A DNA stretch of 64,000 nucleotides from Geomonas subterranea. Its GTDB lineage: Bacteria > Desulfobacterota > Desulfuromonadia > Geobacterales > Geobacteraceae. The DNA lies in NCBI RefSeq assembly GCF_019063845.1, contig NZ_CP077683.1, positions 4,394,501 to 4,458,500 of the forward strand, read 5' to 3'. Positions within the stretch are counted from its first letter, which is position 1. Each line of letters begins with the position of its first letter. The notes under the pieces are model-generated. The model searched no databases, was not told the DNA's origin, and saw nothing but the letters and a program-made list of their open reading frames with translations. Positions 1 to 10,836 of this stretch are shown here, in pieces. Position numbers and translations under genes: made by a program.

Positions 1-307
1 CGCGGTCAGCAATGTAGGCGGTGTTGTAGACCTTGTCGCCGTGCGGCTCAGGCAGGCTCCCCACGACGGTCAAGGCGAGCTCCGCGGAGAGTTCCAGCAT
101 CCGCTCCACCAAGGCAGGGGTCCGCAGGGCCAGCTGGTTCAGCTGACGGTAGTCGAAGCCGCAGCTCCACATTTCCGGCAGCACCACGAGCTCGACCCCG
201 TCCCTGGCGAGCTGGCGCAGCTTGTCGGTTACGTACGCGAGGTTCTTGTCGATGTCGCCCAGCGCTATGTTGAATTGCAGTGCCGTGGCCTTAATGCTCT
301 TCTGCAT
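1..307 (-). CDS. Carbon-nitrogen (nitrilase-superfamily) hydrolase, N-terminal part, cut by window start
   Basis: Read on the minus strand from ATG at 307-305, behind the ribosome-binding sequence AGGAGGGG. The first 102 codons begin MQKSIKATALQFNIALGD, a typical start of the carbon-nitrogen hydrolase fold. LPEMWSCGF at about residues 43-51 carries the probable first catalytic residue, Glu45, of the Glu-Lys-Cys triad. The Lys and Cys lie beyond the window edge, so activity and substrate cannot be judged. Family members cleave C-N bonds of amides or nitriles in the cytoplasm. It diverges from hemW, with the 103-bp repeat array lying between them. The family call is fairly sure; the subfamily is not. 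Confidence 0.8.
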   Translation of the reverse strand, partial: MQKSIKATALQFNIALGDIDKNLAYVTDKLRQLARDGVELVVLPEMWSCGFDYRQLNQLALRTPALVERMLELSAELALTVVGSLPEPHGDKVYNTAYIADR

Positions 308-359
308 GTCCCCTCCTGTTTGAGCCCGGTGCCCTCTCCATACGGAGCGCACAAGAATT

Positions 360-866
360 TGTAGGGGCGAATAATCATTCGCTCTTCTTTGGCATCTCCG
401 CCCTTTTTGCCATGGTCAGCGGCGAGGCACCGGCCGCTGGGCAAATGTTTATTTGCCCCTACAGGGGGGCCGCCATGTTGTGTAGGGGCGAATAATCATT
501 CGCCCTCTTTGGCCTCTTCGACCCTTTTGCCATCGTCAGCGGCAAGGCACCGTCCGCTGGGCAAATATTTATTTGCCCCTACAGGGGCCCCGCCATGTCC
601 TGTAGGGGCGAATAATCATTCGCCCTCTTTGGCCTCTTCGACCCTTTTGCCATGGTCAGCGGCGAGGCACCGTCCGCTGGGCAAATATTTATTTGCCCCT
701 ACAGAGGCCCCGCCATGTTGTGTAGGGGCGAATAATCATTCGCCCTCTTTGGCCTCTCCGACCCTTTTGCCATTATCAGCGGCGAGGCACCGACCGCTGG
801 GCAAATATTTATTTGCCCCTACGGTGGCCGGCCATGTCCTGTAGGGGCGAATAATAATTCGCCCTG
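360..866. repeat. Tandem array of a 103-bp element with terminal inverted repeats (4 copies plus a fragment)
   Basis: Four copies start at 360, 481, 601 and 721, and a fragment starts at 840; the period is about 120 bp. Each copy begins with TGTAGGGGCGAATAAT and ends with the near-reverse complement ATTTATTTGCCCCTACA, giving 103-bp units with imperfect inverted ends and a conserved core. Isolated ends recur at 7824-7916 and 62791-62815, so this is a dispersed family. No transposase is nearby. It looks like a non-autonomous MITE/REP-type element. A 151-codon open frame through the array (389-844) is a by-product of the repeats and is not called as a gene. Confidence 0.85.
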
Positions 867-1042
867 TCCTTCGCAGCGTTGCTGGCACCCCGCCGCAAGG
901 GGGAGGGGAGCTGGCGGAGTTGGAGTGTAATATTCCTAACCGGGGATTTCAAGCATCTTCATGCAGTTGCGGCGCTTTTGCGTGACAAGAGGAGAGCCGT
1001 TCTGCTAGAACGATAGCTGGTGTGTAAAGGAGCACGAGAGCC
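867..1042 (+). promoter_or_regulatory. Leader region of hemW, with a small palindrome
   Basis: This gene-free stretch separates the repeat array from hemW. It holds a 6-bp-arm palindrome, CGTTCT-GCT-AGAACG (998-1012), which could be an operator or a weak hairpin. The ribosome-binding sequence AAGGAG at 1026-1031 precedes the hemW ATG at 1043. I see no convincing sigma-70 hexamer pair. Confidence 0.3.
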
Positions 1043-2188
1043 ATGCGAGCTGGTTTATATATTCATTTCCCCTTCTGCCTCAAAAAATGCCTGTACTGCG
1101 ACTTCAACTCCACCGCCTGGTCCGGCGACCAGTTGGACGGCTACGTGGAGCTGTTGCTGCGTGAGATGGAACTGCGCCAGGAACTCCTGCCCGAGGCGGT
1201 GCAGGCGCCTACCCTGTATTTTGGCGGGGGGACACCGTCACTCATGACCCCTGAGCTGGTGGGCCGCCTGATCGAGCAGGCCTCGCTGCGCTTCGGGGTG
1301 GAGCAGGGGGCTGAGATCACCCTGGAGGCGAACCCGGGGACGCTCACCCCCGAGCGGCTCGCCGGTTACCGCGCCGCCGGCGTGAACCGCCTGTCGCTGG
1401 GGATCCAGTCCTTCGACGATCGCCTGCTGCAGAGGCTCGGGCGGGTGCATACGGCAGCCGAGGCGCTGGCGGCCTTCGGGCAGGCACGCCGGGCCGGCTT
1501 TGACAACATCAGCATCGACCTGATGCACTCCCTGCCCGGGCAGTCCCTGGACGAGTGGCGCGCCGCGCTCGGCCAGGGGATCGCGCTTGCTCCCGAACAC
1601 GTTTCCGCCTACGCGCTCTCCATCGAGGAGGGAACCCCGTTCGAAGGGCTCCACCAGCGGGGGGAACTCCAGTTGCCGGGGGAGGAGGAGGGAGCCCGGA
1701 TGTTCGAGACGACCGGCGAACTTCTCACCGGCGCCGGCTATCTCCACTACGAGATCTCCAACTTCGCCAGACCCGGCCGCCTTTCCCGCCACAACCAATC
1801 CTACTGGAGCCGGCAGAGCTACCTTGGCTTCGGCTCCGGCGCCCATTCCTTCTGGAATCCCGACGGTCTTGGGCGCCGCTGGAACAACGCCGCCGACCTC
1901 GACGGCTACCGGGCCGCCATCGACGCCCGCCACCTCCCCGAGCGGGACGAGGTGTTGCTTTCCCTGGAGGACGCTGTGGCCGAGAGCTTCTTCCTCGGGC
2001 TTAGGGTGCTCACCGGGATGGAACTTGCTCCCTTGAAGGCGCGCTTTGGCGAGGACGCGCTGGCAGATCAGTTGGCGGAGGTCGAGCGGCTGCTGCAAGC
2101 CGGCCTGCTGGTCGCCGACGGGGAACGCATCCGTCTTGCCGGCAGCTCGGTAATCATCGCCAACAGCATCTTCTCCCGCTTTCTGTAA
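1043..2188 (+). CDS. hemW: Radical SAM protein HemW (HemN-like, heme chaperone family)
   Basis: A 381-residue protein starting MRAGLYIHFPFC. The radical SAM cluster motif is C12-x3-C16-x2-C19 followed by Asp-Phe. The position after the motif is Phe, as in HemW, rather than the fourth Cys found in true coproporphyrinogen dehydrogenase HemN. GGGTPS at residues 61-66 is the usual SAM-binding glycine motif. HemW proteins bind heme and an Fe-S cluster and are thought to deliver heme to cytoplasmic acceptors. The length fits the family. The gene stands immediately upstream of the heat-shock operon, with the hrcA promoter beginning 28 nt after its stop codon. Older annotations call this family coproporphyrinogen III oxidase. 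Confidence 0.9.
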   Translation: MRAGLYIHFPFCLKKCLYCDFNSTAWSGDQLDGYVELLLREMELRQELLPEAVQAPTLYFGGGTPSLMTPELVGRLIEQASLRFGVEQGAEITLEANPGTLTPERLAGYRAAGVNRLSLGIQSFDDRLLQRLGRVHTAAEALAAFGQARRAGFDNISIDLMHSLPGQSLDEWRAALGQGIALAPEHVSAYALSIEEGTPFEGLHQRGELQLPGEEEGARMFETTGELLTGAGYLHYEISNFARPGRLSRHNQSYWSRQSYLGFGSGAHSFWNPDGLGRRWNNAADLDGYRAAIDARHLPERDEVLLSLEDAVAESFFLGLRVLTGMELAPLKARFGEDALADQLAEVERLLQAGLLVADGERIRLAGSSVIIANSIFSRFL

Positions 2189-2215
2189 ATCCGCCCTGTC
2201 CCGCCAGAGAACCCC

Positions 2216-2244
2216 TTGACAAAGCACAGGTGCGTTGCTAACTT
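2216..2244 (+). promoter_or_regulatory. Sigma-70-type promoter of the hrcA operon
   Basis: TTGACA at 2216-2221 and TAACTT at 2239-2244 are separated by exactly 17 bp. The CIRCE operator begins 10 bp downstream, so a HrcA dimer bound there would sit on the start region. This is the usual vegetative promoter-plus-CIRCE arrangement. Confidence 0.75.
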
Positions 2245-2253
2245 GAAGCTCGT

Positions 2254-2280
2254 TTAGCACTCGAACTTTTTGAGTGCTAA
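2254..2280. promoter_or_regulatory. CIRCE operator (HrcA binding site)
   Basis: Perfect inverted repeat TTAGCACTC-N9-GAGTGCTAA, with arms at 2254-2262 and 2272-2280, matching the CIRCE consensus without mismatch. It lies between the promoter and the first gene, which encodes HrcA itself. This predicts autoregulation and heat derepression of hrcA and at least part of the downstream cluster. Confidence 0.97.
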
Positions 2281-2301
2281 AAGCTTTTGAGGACCCAGGC
2301 T

Positions 2302-3336
2302 ATGGAAGAGCAACTTTCTGAACGAGGCAAACGCATCCTTGAAGCGGTCATCGAGGATTACATAGCCACCGCCGAACCGGTGGGGAGCAGGACCATCACC
2401 CGCAGCCACGAGCTGGCGCTCTCGCCGGCCACGGTGCGCAACGTCATGGCCGACCTGGAGGAGATGGGGCTGCTCGCTTCACCGCACACCTCCGCCGGCC
2501 GCATCCCCACCGACAAGGCCTACCGCCTCTACGTCAACTCGATCCTGGAGGCGAAGCAGAATCTCACCGTGGGGAAGCGTGACGAGATCCGCAGGCGCTG
2601 CCGCATGGCGGGCAAGGATCCGGCCGAGATGCTCAAGGAGGCAAGCCGGCTCCTCTCAACCACCTCGAGCTACATGGGGGTGGTGATGGCGCCGCGCATG
2701 GCGGCCAACGTGTTCCACCAGATGGAATTCGTGAAGCTGTCGAGCCATCGCATCCTGGCGATACTGGTCTCGCAAAACGGCACCGTGCAGAACCGGCTCC
2801 TGGAAACCGACGAGGAGATCCCGCAGGAGGACCTGGTCCGCATGGCCAACTACCTGAACGGGATGCTGCAGGGGCTCACCCTGGCCCAGGTGCGCGAGCG
2901 GCTCTTGGCGGAGATGCAGAGCGAGAAGGTGCGCTACGATTCGCTGATGACGAAGGCAATCGCCCTTTCCGAGCAGACCATCAGGACCGACAGCACCGAG
3001 ATCTTCCTGGAGGGGCAGGCGAACATCCTGGACCAGCCGGAATTCGCCGACGCCGCCAAGATGCGGGAGATATTCAGGGCTTTCGAGAAGAAGAGCCTCC
3101 TTTTGGACCTGCTGGACCGCTCCATGCAGGCCGAGGGGGTGCAGATCTTCATCGGGTCGGAGTCACCCCTGCTCAAGATGGAGGGGATGAGCCTGGTCAC
3201 CTCCACCTACCTCACCGGCAAGGACACGGTCGGCGTGCTGGGGGTCATCGGCCCGACCCGGATGGGTTACGGACGGGTGATACCGATCGTGGATTACACG
3301 GCCAAACTGATAAGCCGCCTGCTCGACACCGAGTAG
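2302..3336 (+). CDS. hrcA: Heat-inducible transcription repressor HrcA
   Basis: A 344-residue repressor that binds CIRCE and turns off class I heat-shock genes; its folding depends on GroE chaperonins in studied bacteria. The N-terminal winged-helix region includes [16 protein letters not shown] and [16 protein letters not shown], both characteristic of HrcA. The C-terminal part carries the GAF-like dimer domain, including [21 protein letters not shown] at 2302 is preferred over an upstream in-frame TTG at 2287 because GAGGA (2289-2293) sits 8 nt before the ATG and family proteins begin near this point. It is the first gene of hrcA-grpE-dnaK-dnaJ, with the CIRCE element just upstream. Confidence 0.96.
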   Translation: MEEQLSERGKRILEAVIEDYIATAEPVGSRTITRSHELALSPATVRNVMADLEEMGLLASPHTSAGRIPTDKAYRLYVNSILEAKQNLTVGKRDEIRRRCRMAGKDPAEMLKEASRLLSTTSSYMGVVMAPRMAANVFHQMEFVKLSSHRILAILVSQNGTVQNRLLETDEEIPQEDLVRMANYLNGMLQGLTLAQVRERLLAEMQSEKVRYDSLMTKAIALSEQTIRTDSTEIFLEGQANILDQPEFADAAKMREIFRAFEKKSLLLDLLDRSMQAEGVQIFIGSESPLLKMEGMSLVTSTYLTGKDTVGVLGVIGPTRMGYGRVIPIVDYTAKLISRLLDTE

Positions 3337-3362
3337 CGCGTAGAAAAGGAGACGATAAAAGG

Positions 3363-3926
3363 ATGGACAAGAAAAAACACGATGCGCACCAGCACGACAA
3401 GAAAGCGGAGGGGGCGCCGCAGGACCATGTAGAGCTGGCGCAGCCGCTGTCGGACGCGGATCGGATCAAGGAACTCGAAGAGGCGCTGGCCGCCAAGGGG
3501 CTGGAGTCGGCGGGCAACTGGGACAAGTACCTGCGCGAGCGCGCCGACCTGGAGAACTACCGGAAAAGGGTGCAGAAGGAGAAGGAAGAGATCCTGAAGT
3601 ACGGCAACGAGCAGATCATCATGGAACTGCTCCCCTCGGTTGACAACCTGGAACGCGCCATCGACCATGCCAGCGAGGACGATCCCATCGTCGAGGGGGT
3701 GAAGCTCACCCTGAGCATGCTCGTTTCCACCTTGAAGAAGTTCGGCGTCACCGCGGTGGAGACCCCTCCGGGGACCCCGTTCGATCCCGCGTTTCATCAG
3801 GCGATGACCCAGGTGCCGAGCGAGGAGCAGGAGCCCAATACCATCGTGAACGTGTTCCAGAAGGGATACATGCTGAACGACCGGCTGCTCCGTCCCGCCA
3901 TGGTCACGGTTGCCGTCAAACCGTAG
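3363..3926 (+). CDS. grpE: Nucleotide exchange factor GrpE
   Basis: A 187-residue protein. GrpE drives ADP release from DnaK in the cytoplasm as an elongated dimer. The charged N-terminus ([16 protein letters not shown]) and long coiled coil (about residues 30-85, including [19 protein letters not shown]) are followed by the C-terminal beta domain, with [20 protein letters not shown] typical of the family. Length is normal. It starts 26 nt after hrcA behind AAGGAG at 3347-3352, consistent with one transcript. A hairpin region separates it from dnaK. Confidence 0.96.
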   Translation: MDKKKHDAHQHDKKAEGAPQDHVELAQPLSDADRIKELEEALAAKGLESAGNWDKYLRERADLENYRKRVQKEKEEILKYGNEQIIMELLPSVDNLERAIDHASEDDPIVEGVKLTLSMLVSTLKKFGVTAVETPPGTPFDPAFHQAMTQVPSEEQEPNTIVNVFQKGYMLNDRLLRPAMVTVAVKP

Positions 3927-3942
3927 AGGCAGGGACTAGGGA

Positions 3943-4018
3943 CTGGGGGCTAGGGGCTAGTAAAGACTTTGTTTTTGCCAGCCCCTAGCCCCCAGCCCCT
4001 AGCCCCCAAAGTTTTTTT
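3943..4018 (+). terminator. Hairpin with two alternative 3' arms between grpE and dnaK
   Basis: The left arm at 3943-3958 (CTGGGGGCTAGGGGCT) pairs perfectly over 16 bp with 3980-3995. The next segment, at about 3994-4007, repeats the complementary sequence and can pair with most of the same left arm. It is followed at once by AAAG and seven T residues (4012-4018), so the second pairing would make an intrinsic terminator. This probably lowers read-through between grpE and dnaK or marks a processing site. A separate dnaK promoter is possible in the spacer, but I see no clear consensus. Confidence 0.6.
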
Positions 4019-4092
4019 CCCCCGCCCCTTGTTTTTTACCGGGGGCATGACTAGCTTGCTGAGTGACAGTTACCATATGAGGAGGCAATCAC

Positions 4093-6012
<1,920 letters not shown>

Positions 6013-6083
6013 GTAATGGTTGCAAACCGGTGCCTGTTTGATAGAAGATGGCGCTGCATTTAGAAAATGAAAACGCGCAACGG

Positions 6084-6110
6084 GCAGCGTCTCATGAAAT
6101 GGGACGCTGC
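6084..6110 (+). terminator. Hairpin between dnaK and dnaJ
   Basis: GCAGCGTC (6084-6091) pairs with GACGCTGC (6103-6110) around an 11-nt loop and is followed by TCTTTGTGTT. The T tract is poor, so this is more likely partial termination, processing or mRNA stabilisation that lets DnaK be made in excess of DnaJ. Confidence 0.5.
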
Positions 6111-6133
6111 TCTTTGTGTTACGAGGGCTTACA

Positions 6134-7255
6134 TTGGCAAACGGCGACAAACAGGATTACTACGAACTGCTCGAGGTTAACAAGAACGCCTCCGAGACCG
6201 AGATCAAGAAGGCGTACCGGCGGCTGGCCATCAAGTACCACCCGGACAAGAACCCCGGCGACAAGAGCGCCGAGGACAAGTTCAAGGAGGTATCCGAGGC
6301 CTACGAGGTGCTCTCGGACCCGGAGAAGCGTGCGCGCTACGACCAGTTCGGGCACGCCGGCGTGGGTGGGGGCGGCTTCAACGGCTCACCCTTCGGCGGT
6401 TTCGGCGGCTCGCCCTTCGGGGACATCTTCGGAGACATCTTTGGTGAGGTGTTCGGCGGACGCCAGAAGACCTCGCGCGGCAGGCGGGGCGACGACCTTC
6501 AGTACAACCTGGAGATCAGCTTCGAAGAGGCCGCCTTCGGGGTGGAGAAGAAGATCGACATCCCCTACGCCAAGCGCTGCGAGGCGTGCGGCGGTTCCGG
6601 CGCCAAGGCCGGCACCCAGCCCAAGACCTGCCCCACCTGCCAGGGCGCGGGGCAGATGCGCTTCCAGCAGGGGTTCTTCAGCGTTTCCAAGACCTGCTCG
6701 CACTGCAACGGCGAGGGGCGCGTGGTGGAGCATCCCTGCCCGGGCTGCCGCGGCACCGGCACGGTACGGGACAAGAAGACCATCTCGGTGAAGGTTCCCG
6801 CCGGAGTCGAGACCGGCATCCGCCTGAAGCTCTCCGGCGAAGGGGGGCAGGGGATCAAGGGAGGGGGGAACGGCGACCTCTACGTGGCCCTCACGGTGCG
6901 TGACCACGCCCTCTTCCGGCGCGAGGACAACGACGTCCTGTGCGAGATTCCCATCAGCTTCACCCAGGCGGCCCTCGGATGCGAGATCGAGGTGCCCACC
7001 CTGGACGGCAAGGTGAACATGAAGATACCCGAGGGGACCCAGTCCGGCGCCGTCTTCAGGATGCGCGGCAAGGGTGTCCCGGCGCTGCAGGGGTACGGGC
7101 GCGGCGATCACCTGGTCATCGCCAAGGTCGAGACCCCGACCAACCTGAACAAGCAGCAGCGCGAACTCCTGGAGGAGCTGGCGCGCATCAGCGGTGAGGA
7201 CGTGAACCCGATGCGCAAGAACTTCTTCGCGAAAGTGATGGACATCCTCACGTGA
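6134..7255 (+). CDS. dnaJ: Chaperone protein DnaJ (Hsp40)
   Basis: A 373-residue co-chaperone that stimulates DnaK ATPase and delivers substrates. The J domain has [10 protein letters not shown] with the essential HPD. A Gly/Phe-rich stretch ([15 protein letters not shown]) follows, then four zinc-binding CXXCXGXG motifs ([32 protein letters not shown]) and two C-terminal beta domains. I place the start at TTG 6134, giving [13 protein letters not shown], because ACGAGGG (6121-6127) precedes it at normal distance. An in-frame upstream start at 6116 would add a non-conserved hexapeptide and overlap this site. Its last codons overlap the start of the next gene by 4 nt. Confidence 0.95.
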   Translation: MANGDKQDYYELLEVNKNASETEIKKAYRRLAIKYHPDKNPGDKSAEDKFKEVSEAYEVLSDPEKRARYDQFGHAGVGGGGFNGSPFGGFGGSPFGDIFGDIFGEVFGGRQKTSRGRRGDDLQYNLEISFEEAAFGVEKKIDIPYAKRCEACGGSGAKAGTQPKTCPTCQGAGQMRFQQGFFSVSKTCSHCNGEGRVVEHPCPGCRGTGTVRDKKTISVKVPAGVETGIRLKLSGEGGQGIKGGGNGDLYVALTVRDHALFRREDNDVLCEIPISFTQAALGCEIEVPTLDGKVNMKIPEGTQSGAVFRMRGKGVPALQGYGRGDHLVIAKVETPTNLNKQQRELLEELARISGEDVNPMRKNFFAKVMDILT

Positions 7256-7785
7256 AAAGCGGGGTGGCACGCGGGGCGGTCCTGGCGCTGGCGGTTGTTG
7301 TGCTGGCGGCCCGTCCCGTACCTGCCCTGAGTGCCCCGGCCCAGGCGACGCTCCTTGCCGATGCCGCCTACGGCGGGGCGTTCAGGGAGCGGATCCGCGA
7401 GGCCAAAAGGCGCATCATCTGCGCCTTTTACCTTTTCAAGGTCACCGACCGCAGGGGGAACCTCCCCGCCGGCATCGCGCAGGACCTGGCGCAGGCCAGG
7501 GGGCGCGGGGTGGATGTCACGGTGATCCTCGAGGGGGACGATTCCGTGGGACGCGAAAACCGCGCCGCCGCGGGGTACCTGGCGCGCAAGGGGGTGCGGG
7601 TGATCTTCCCGCGCGGCAGGCGGACCACCCACGCCAAAGCCGTGGTGATCGACGACCGCTTCGTCATGATCGGGAGCCATAACCTCTCCCACGCCGCGCT
7701 GAGCCGGAACCGGGAGCTGTCGGTTATTCTGGACGCGCCCGAACTGGCGGCGCAGGTGACCCGGTACCTGGAGGGGATCAGGTAA
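7252..7785 (+). CDS. Small exported phospholipase D-like (HKD) protein
   Basis: A 177-residue protein starting with GTG in a GTGA overlap with the dnaJ stop, so it is translationally coupled. Residues 1 to about 28 form a signal peptide (hydrophobic core [17 protein letters not shown]). One phospholipase D motif is present: H127-x-K129-x4-D134 in [10 protein letters not shown], followed by GSHNLS. Single-HKD proteins of this size, such as Nuc-like nucleases, act as homodimers that bring two motifs together. They cleave phosphodiester bonds, but nuclease and lipase activity cannot be told apart here. A periplasmic location is inferred. Its coupling to the chaperone operon is probably positional. 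Confidence 0.82.
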   Translation: MKSGVARGAVLALAVVVLAARPVPALSAPAQATLLADAAYGGAFRERIREAKRRIICAFYLFKVTDRRGNLPAGIAQDLAQARGRGVDVTVILEGDDSVGRENRAAAGYLARKGVRVIFPRGRRTTHAKAVVIDDRFVMIGSHNLSHAALSRNRELSVILDAPELAAQVTRYLEGIR

Positions 7786-7823
7786 GCGGGACGATTCGGA
7801 TGGGGTCGGATGGGGACAAAGGC

Positions 7824-7916
7824 GGGCGAATGATTATTTGCCCCTACAGGTCACCCGGATCACGACAGCACCTCATTTAGGGCGCCATCACTGTAGGGGC
7901 GAATAACCATTCGCCC
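7824..7916. repeat. Pair of dispersed repeat ends, outward facing
   Basis: GGGCGAATGATTATTTGCC (inside 7824-7848, ending in CCCCTACA) and TGTAGGGGCGAATAACC (inside 7892-7916) are the same terminal sequences that bound the 103-bp elements at 360-866. Here they lie in the opposite relative order, 43 bp apart. The region is otherwise gene-free, between the HKD gene and the PBP gene. Confidence 0.75.
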
Positions 7917-8000
7917 GGCGCTCTCGCCTCCCATACGTTCGTTGCCATCACGAAAACCGCAGCATCACCGTCGTCCACCTCCTTACAAGGAGTAGCAACC

Positions 8001-10199
8001 TTGCATAACCGTCGGCACGCATCACTCAAGAAGCTCTTCTCCCCGGTTTTCCTCGTCATCCTCCTGGCACTCACCTGCGCCGTTTCGGCCCACGCCGCCA
8101 TCGCCACCTATCCCGAACTCCCGGCCGGCTACACCTCCATCCGGGTCTTTGACGGGCAGCAGCGCTACGTCGGTCGCATCCTCCCCACCCAGCGCTACTG
8201 GGTCTCCATCGACCGCATCCCGCTCTTTCTGCGCAAGGCGCTGGTCGCCACCGAGGACGCCCGGTTCTACGAGCACGGGGGCATCGACGTGCGCGGCATC
8301 GCACGCGCCCTGGTGAAGGACGTGGTGAAGGGAAGGCTCGCCGAGGGGGGCTCCACCATCACCCAGCAGCTGATCAAGAACAAGTTCCTCACCGGGGAGA
8401 AGTCGATCGACCGGAAGGTGAAGGAGGTGCAGCTCGCCATCGACTTCGAAAAGAAGTACACCAAGGACCAGATCCTGGAGATGTACTTCAACGAGATCTA
8501 CTTCGGCAACGGCGCCTGGGGCATCGCGCAGGCGGCGCGGCTGTACTTCGACAAGAACCCGGAAGAGCTGACCGAGGCGGAGTGCTCGCTTCTGGCCGGG
8601 GTCCCCAAGAACCCGGGACGGTACAACCCGCTGGGGGACCTGGCCAAGGTGAGCCTGCGCCGCTCCGTGGTGCTCAAGCGGATGCTCGACGTGAAGATGA
8701 TCTCGGCGCAGCAGAAACGGGCTATAGAGGCGCATCCGGCGACGGTTATCAAGCCGGGGCAGGCGCAGGGGTACCTCGACCTGGTGCGCAGGCAGCTCGT
8801 GGAGCGCTACGGCGCGCACATCGTGGAGCAGGGGGGGCTGGACGTGATTTCGGCCATGGACGTGAACCTGCAGAAGCAGGCGGAGCAGCTGCTGCGCGAG
8901 GGCGTGCGGAAGGTGAACCCGAACCTGCAGGGGGCACTCATCTGCATGGACCTGAAGACCGGGGACGTGCTGGCCGCGGTGGGTGGCGTCGACAACGCCA
9001 AGGGGGGCTTCAACCGGGCCTTCGCGGCCAAGCGCCAGCCCGGCTCCGCCATCAAGCCGCTCATCTTCGCCGCGGCGCTGGAGCAGGGGTACACCCCGGC
9101 GAGCCTTTTGGACGACGCTCCGGTCTCCTACAACAAGGGGAACGGCCAGACCTGGCGGCCGCACAACTACGAGAAGAAGAGCTTCGGGGAGCTGTCGCTT
9201 AGGCAGGCGCTGGCGCACTCCAACAACGTGATCACCGTGAAGCTGCTGGAATCGCTGGGGGTGAACAACTTCGTCACCTTCGCCGGGCGCGTGGGACTTC
9301 CCCTTCGGACACCCAACGACCTCTCGCTCGCGCTGGGGACCGACGAGGTGACCCTGAACGACCTGGTCTCCGCGTACTCGCCGCTTGCCAACGGCGGGAT
9401 GCGCAGCGAGGGGCGCACCATCATCCGGGTCTACGACCGCAACCGCAAGAGCTGGAACGAGAATCCGCCGCAGGTGGCGCCGGTGCTCTCTCCGGCCACG
9501 GCCTTCGTCACGACCTCGATGATGAAAGATGTCCTGACCTACGGCACCGCCAAGGGGCTGAAGAACTTCAGCCGCCAGCGCCCCGCCGCCGGCAAGACCG
9601 GCACCACCGACGATTACCGCGACGCCTGGTTCGTGGGGTACACGCCGCAGCTGATCACCGGGGTCTGGGTAGGGTACGACAAGCCTAAGCCTGGGGGGAG
9701 GGGTTTTACCGGCGGCGTGGTCTCCGCGCCGATCTGGGAGAAGTTCATGCGTAGCGCCAGCGCCGGCAAGCCCGCGCTGGACTTCCCGAGGCCCGAGGGG
9801 GTGGTCACGGTGAGCATCGATCCCTCCACCGGCCAGCTGGCCACCCCCGACTGCCCGACCACGAAGGAAGAGGATTTCATAGCGGGGACCGAGCCGGCCA
9901 GCTACTGCTCCAGGCACGGCGGCGACGCGATGCCGCCGGCCGCGCCGGCACAGCCTGTGCGGCCGGGAGCCGCCGCTCCCGGCGACGAAGCCCCGCTGCA
10001 GGAGCCTGCCAGGGAACCTGCCAAGGCTCCCGTTGAGGTGCCGGGCAAAGGGGAACCGGGGGGCGAGGGGGGTACGGGTAGCGGGGGGAACCGCGCTAGG
10101 CGGGGGTGCCGCTCTCCGTCGCGTAGTAGTGACGGACCGGCTTCAGGTCGTCATCCAGCTCGTACACCAGCGGTGTCCCGGTCGGGATCTCCAGGTTGA
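8001..10199 (+). CDS. Class A penicillin-binding protein (PBP1A-type transglycosylase/transpeptidase)
   Basis: A 732-codon frame from TTG 8001, with AAGGAG at 7987-7992. It makes and cross-links peptidoglycan at the outer face of the inner membrane. Residues 1 to about 33 are a signal/anchor segment. The GT51 domain has the catalytic Glu85 in [10 protein letters not shown], then [12 protein letters not shown] and [15 protein letters not shown]. The transpeptidase domain has S349-x-x-K352 in QPGSAIKPL, the SNN motif in [10 protein letters not shown], and K532-T-G in [15 protein letters not shown] Pro/Ala-rich tail follows. The last 34 codons lie antisense within the gpmA coding region, a 104-bp convergent overlap. 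The final stretch is Arg/Ser-rich and non-family-like, so a frameshift near the C-terminus is possible; in another frame, stops lie at 10079 and 10097. Confidence 0.9.
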   Translation: MHNRRHASLKKLFSPVFLVILLALTCAVSAHAAIATYPELPAGYTSIRVFDGQQRYVGRILPTQRYWVSIDRIPLFLRKALVATEDARFYEHGGIDVRGIARALVKDVVKGRLAEGGSTITQQLIKNKFLTGEKSIDRKVKEVQLAIDFEKKYTKDQILEMYFNEIYFGNGAWGIAQAARLYFDKNPEELTEAECSLLAGVPKNPGRYNPLGDLAKVSLRRSVVLKRMLDVKMISAQQKRAIEAHPATVIKPGQAQGYLDLVRRQLVERYGAHIVEQGGLDVISAMDVNLQKQAEQLLREGVRKVNPNLQGALICMDLKTGDVLAAVGGVDNAKGGFNRAFAAKRQPGSAIKPLIFAAALEQGYTPASLLDDAPVSYNKGNGQTWRPHNYEKKSFGELSLRQALAHSNNVITVKLLESLGVNNFVTFAGRVGLPLRTPNDLSLALGTDEVTLNDLVSAYSPLANGGMRSEGRTIIRVYDRNRKSWNENPPQVAPVLSPATAFVTTSMMKDVLTYGTAKGLKNFSRQRPAAGKTGTTDDYRDAWFVGYTPQLITGVWVGYDKPKPGGRGFTGGVVSAPIWEKFMRSASAGKPALDFPRPEGVVTVSIDPSTGQLATPDCPTTKEEDFIAGTEPASYCSRHGGDAMPPAAPAQPVRPGAAAPGDEAPLQEPAREPAKAPVEVPGKGEPGGEGGTGSGGNRARRGCRSPSRSSDGPASGRHPARTPAVSRSGSPG

Positions 10200-10803
10200 C
10201 GATCTCCGCGTCCGAGACCCGGTCCAGGTACTTGATGAGGGCGCGCAGGCTGTTGCCGTGGGCCACAACGAGCGGGCGGCGGCATTCCAGCAGGGCCGGG
10301 GCGATCTGCTGCTGCCAGCAGGGGAGCACCCGCTCCACCGTGTCCTGCAGGCATTCGGTCTTCGGGATGAGATGCCGCGCGAGGGAGGCGTAGCGCGGGT
10401 CGCTGCCGGGGTAACGCTGGTCCGCTTCGTTGAGCGCGGGCGGCCGGACATGGTAGCTGCGCCGCCACAGCTTCACCTGCTCCTCCCCGTACTTCTCCGC
10501 GGTCTGCGCCTTGTTCAGTCCCTGCAAGGCCCCGTAGTGCCTCTCGTTCAGGCGCCAGTCCTTGCGCTCCTCTATCCACATCAGGTCCATCTCCTTCAGC
10601 ACGGTCCATAACGTGTCGATGGCGCGGCGCAGCACCGAGGTGAAGGCGACGTCGAAGAGGAAGCCTCTTTCCTTCAGGAGCCGCCCCGCGCTCCTGCTCT
10701 CCTCCCTGCCGCGTTCGGACAGATCCACGTCGGTCCAGCCGGTGAACAGGTTTTCCTTGTTCCAGACGCTCTCGCCATGTCGAACCAGTACCAGCTGCTG
10801 CAT
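10096..10803 (-). CDS. gpmA: 2,3-bisphosphoglycerate-dependent phosphoglycerate mutase
   Basis: A 235-residue cytoplasmic glycolytic/gluconeogenic enzyme that interconverts 3- and 2-phosphoglycerate through a phosphohistidine. The N-terminal LVRHGES carries the phospho-acceptor His9. [36 protein letters not shown] and [16 protein letters not shown], with the second catalytic His, are family hallmarks. The length matches GpmA. GGAGGTGA precedes the ATG. It lies 33 nt downstream of the frameshifted M23 peptidase gene on the same strand, so the two are probably co-transcribed, and it converges on the PBP gene. Confidence 0.96.
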   Translation of the reverse strand: MQQLVLVRHGESVWNKENLFTGWTDVDLSERGREESRSAGRLLKERGFLFDVAFTSVLRRAIDTLWTVLKEMDLMWIEERKDWRLNERHYGALQGLNKAQTAEKYGEEQVKLWRRSYHVRPPALNEADQRYPGSDPRYASLARHLIPKTECLQDTVERVLPCWQQQIAPALLECRRPLVVAHGNSLRALIKYLDRVSDAEIVNLEIPTGTPLVYELDDDLKPVRHYYATESGTPA

Positions 10804-10836
10804 GAGTTCACCTCCGGAAGTGGCCGTGCCGCCGCG

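Noticed and set aside
389..844. 151-codon open frame with a fourfold internal repeat
   Set aside because: It is a read-through of the 103-bp noncoding repeat array; the protein repeat is a direct consequence of the DNA repeat and has no ribosome-binding site or family resemblance.
360..866. CRISPR array
   Set aside because: The repeated unit is 103 bp in a 120-bp period, with no short unique spacers and no cas genes.
2287..2301. Alternative TTG start for hrcA
   Set aside because: It would overlap the GAGGA ribosome-binding sequence that serves ATG 2302 and would add residues not expected in the family.
6116..6133. Alternative earlier start for dnaJ
   Set aside because: The added residues are not part of the J domain and the ribosome-binding ACGAGGG would lie inside the coding region; TTG 6134 fits better.
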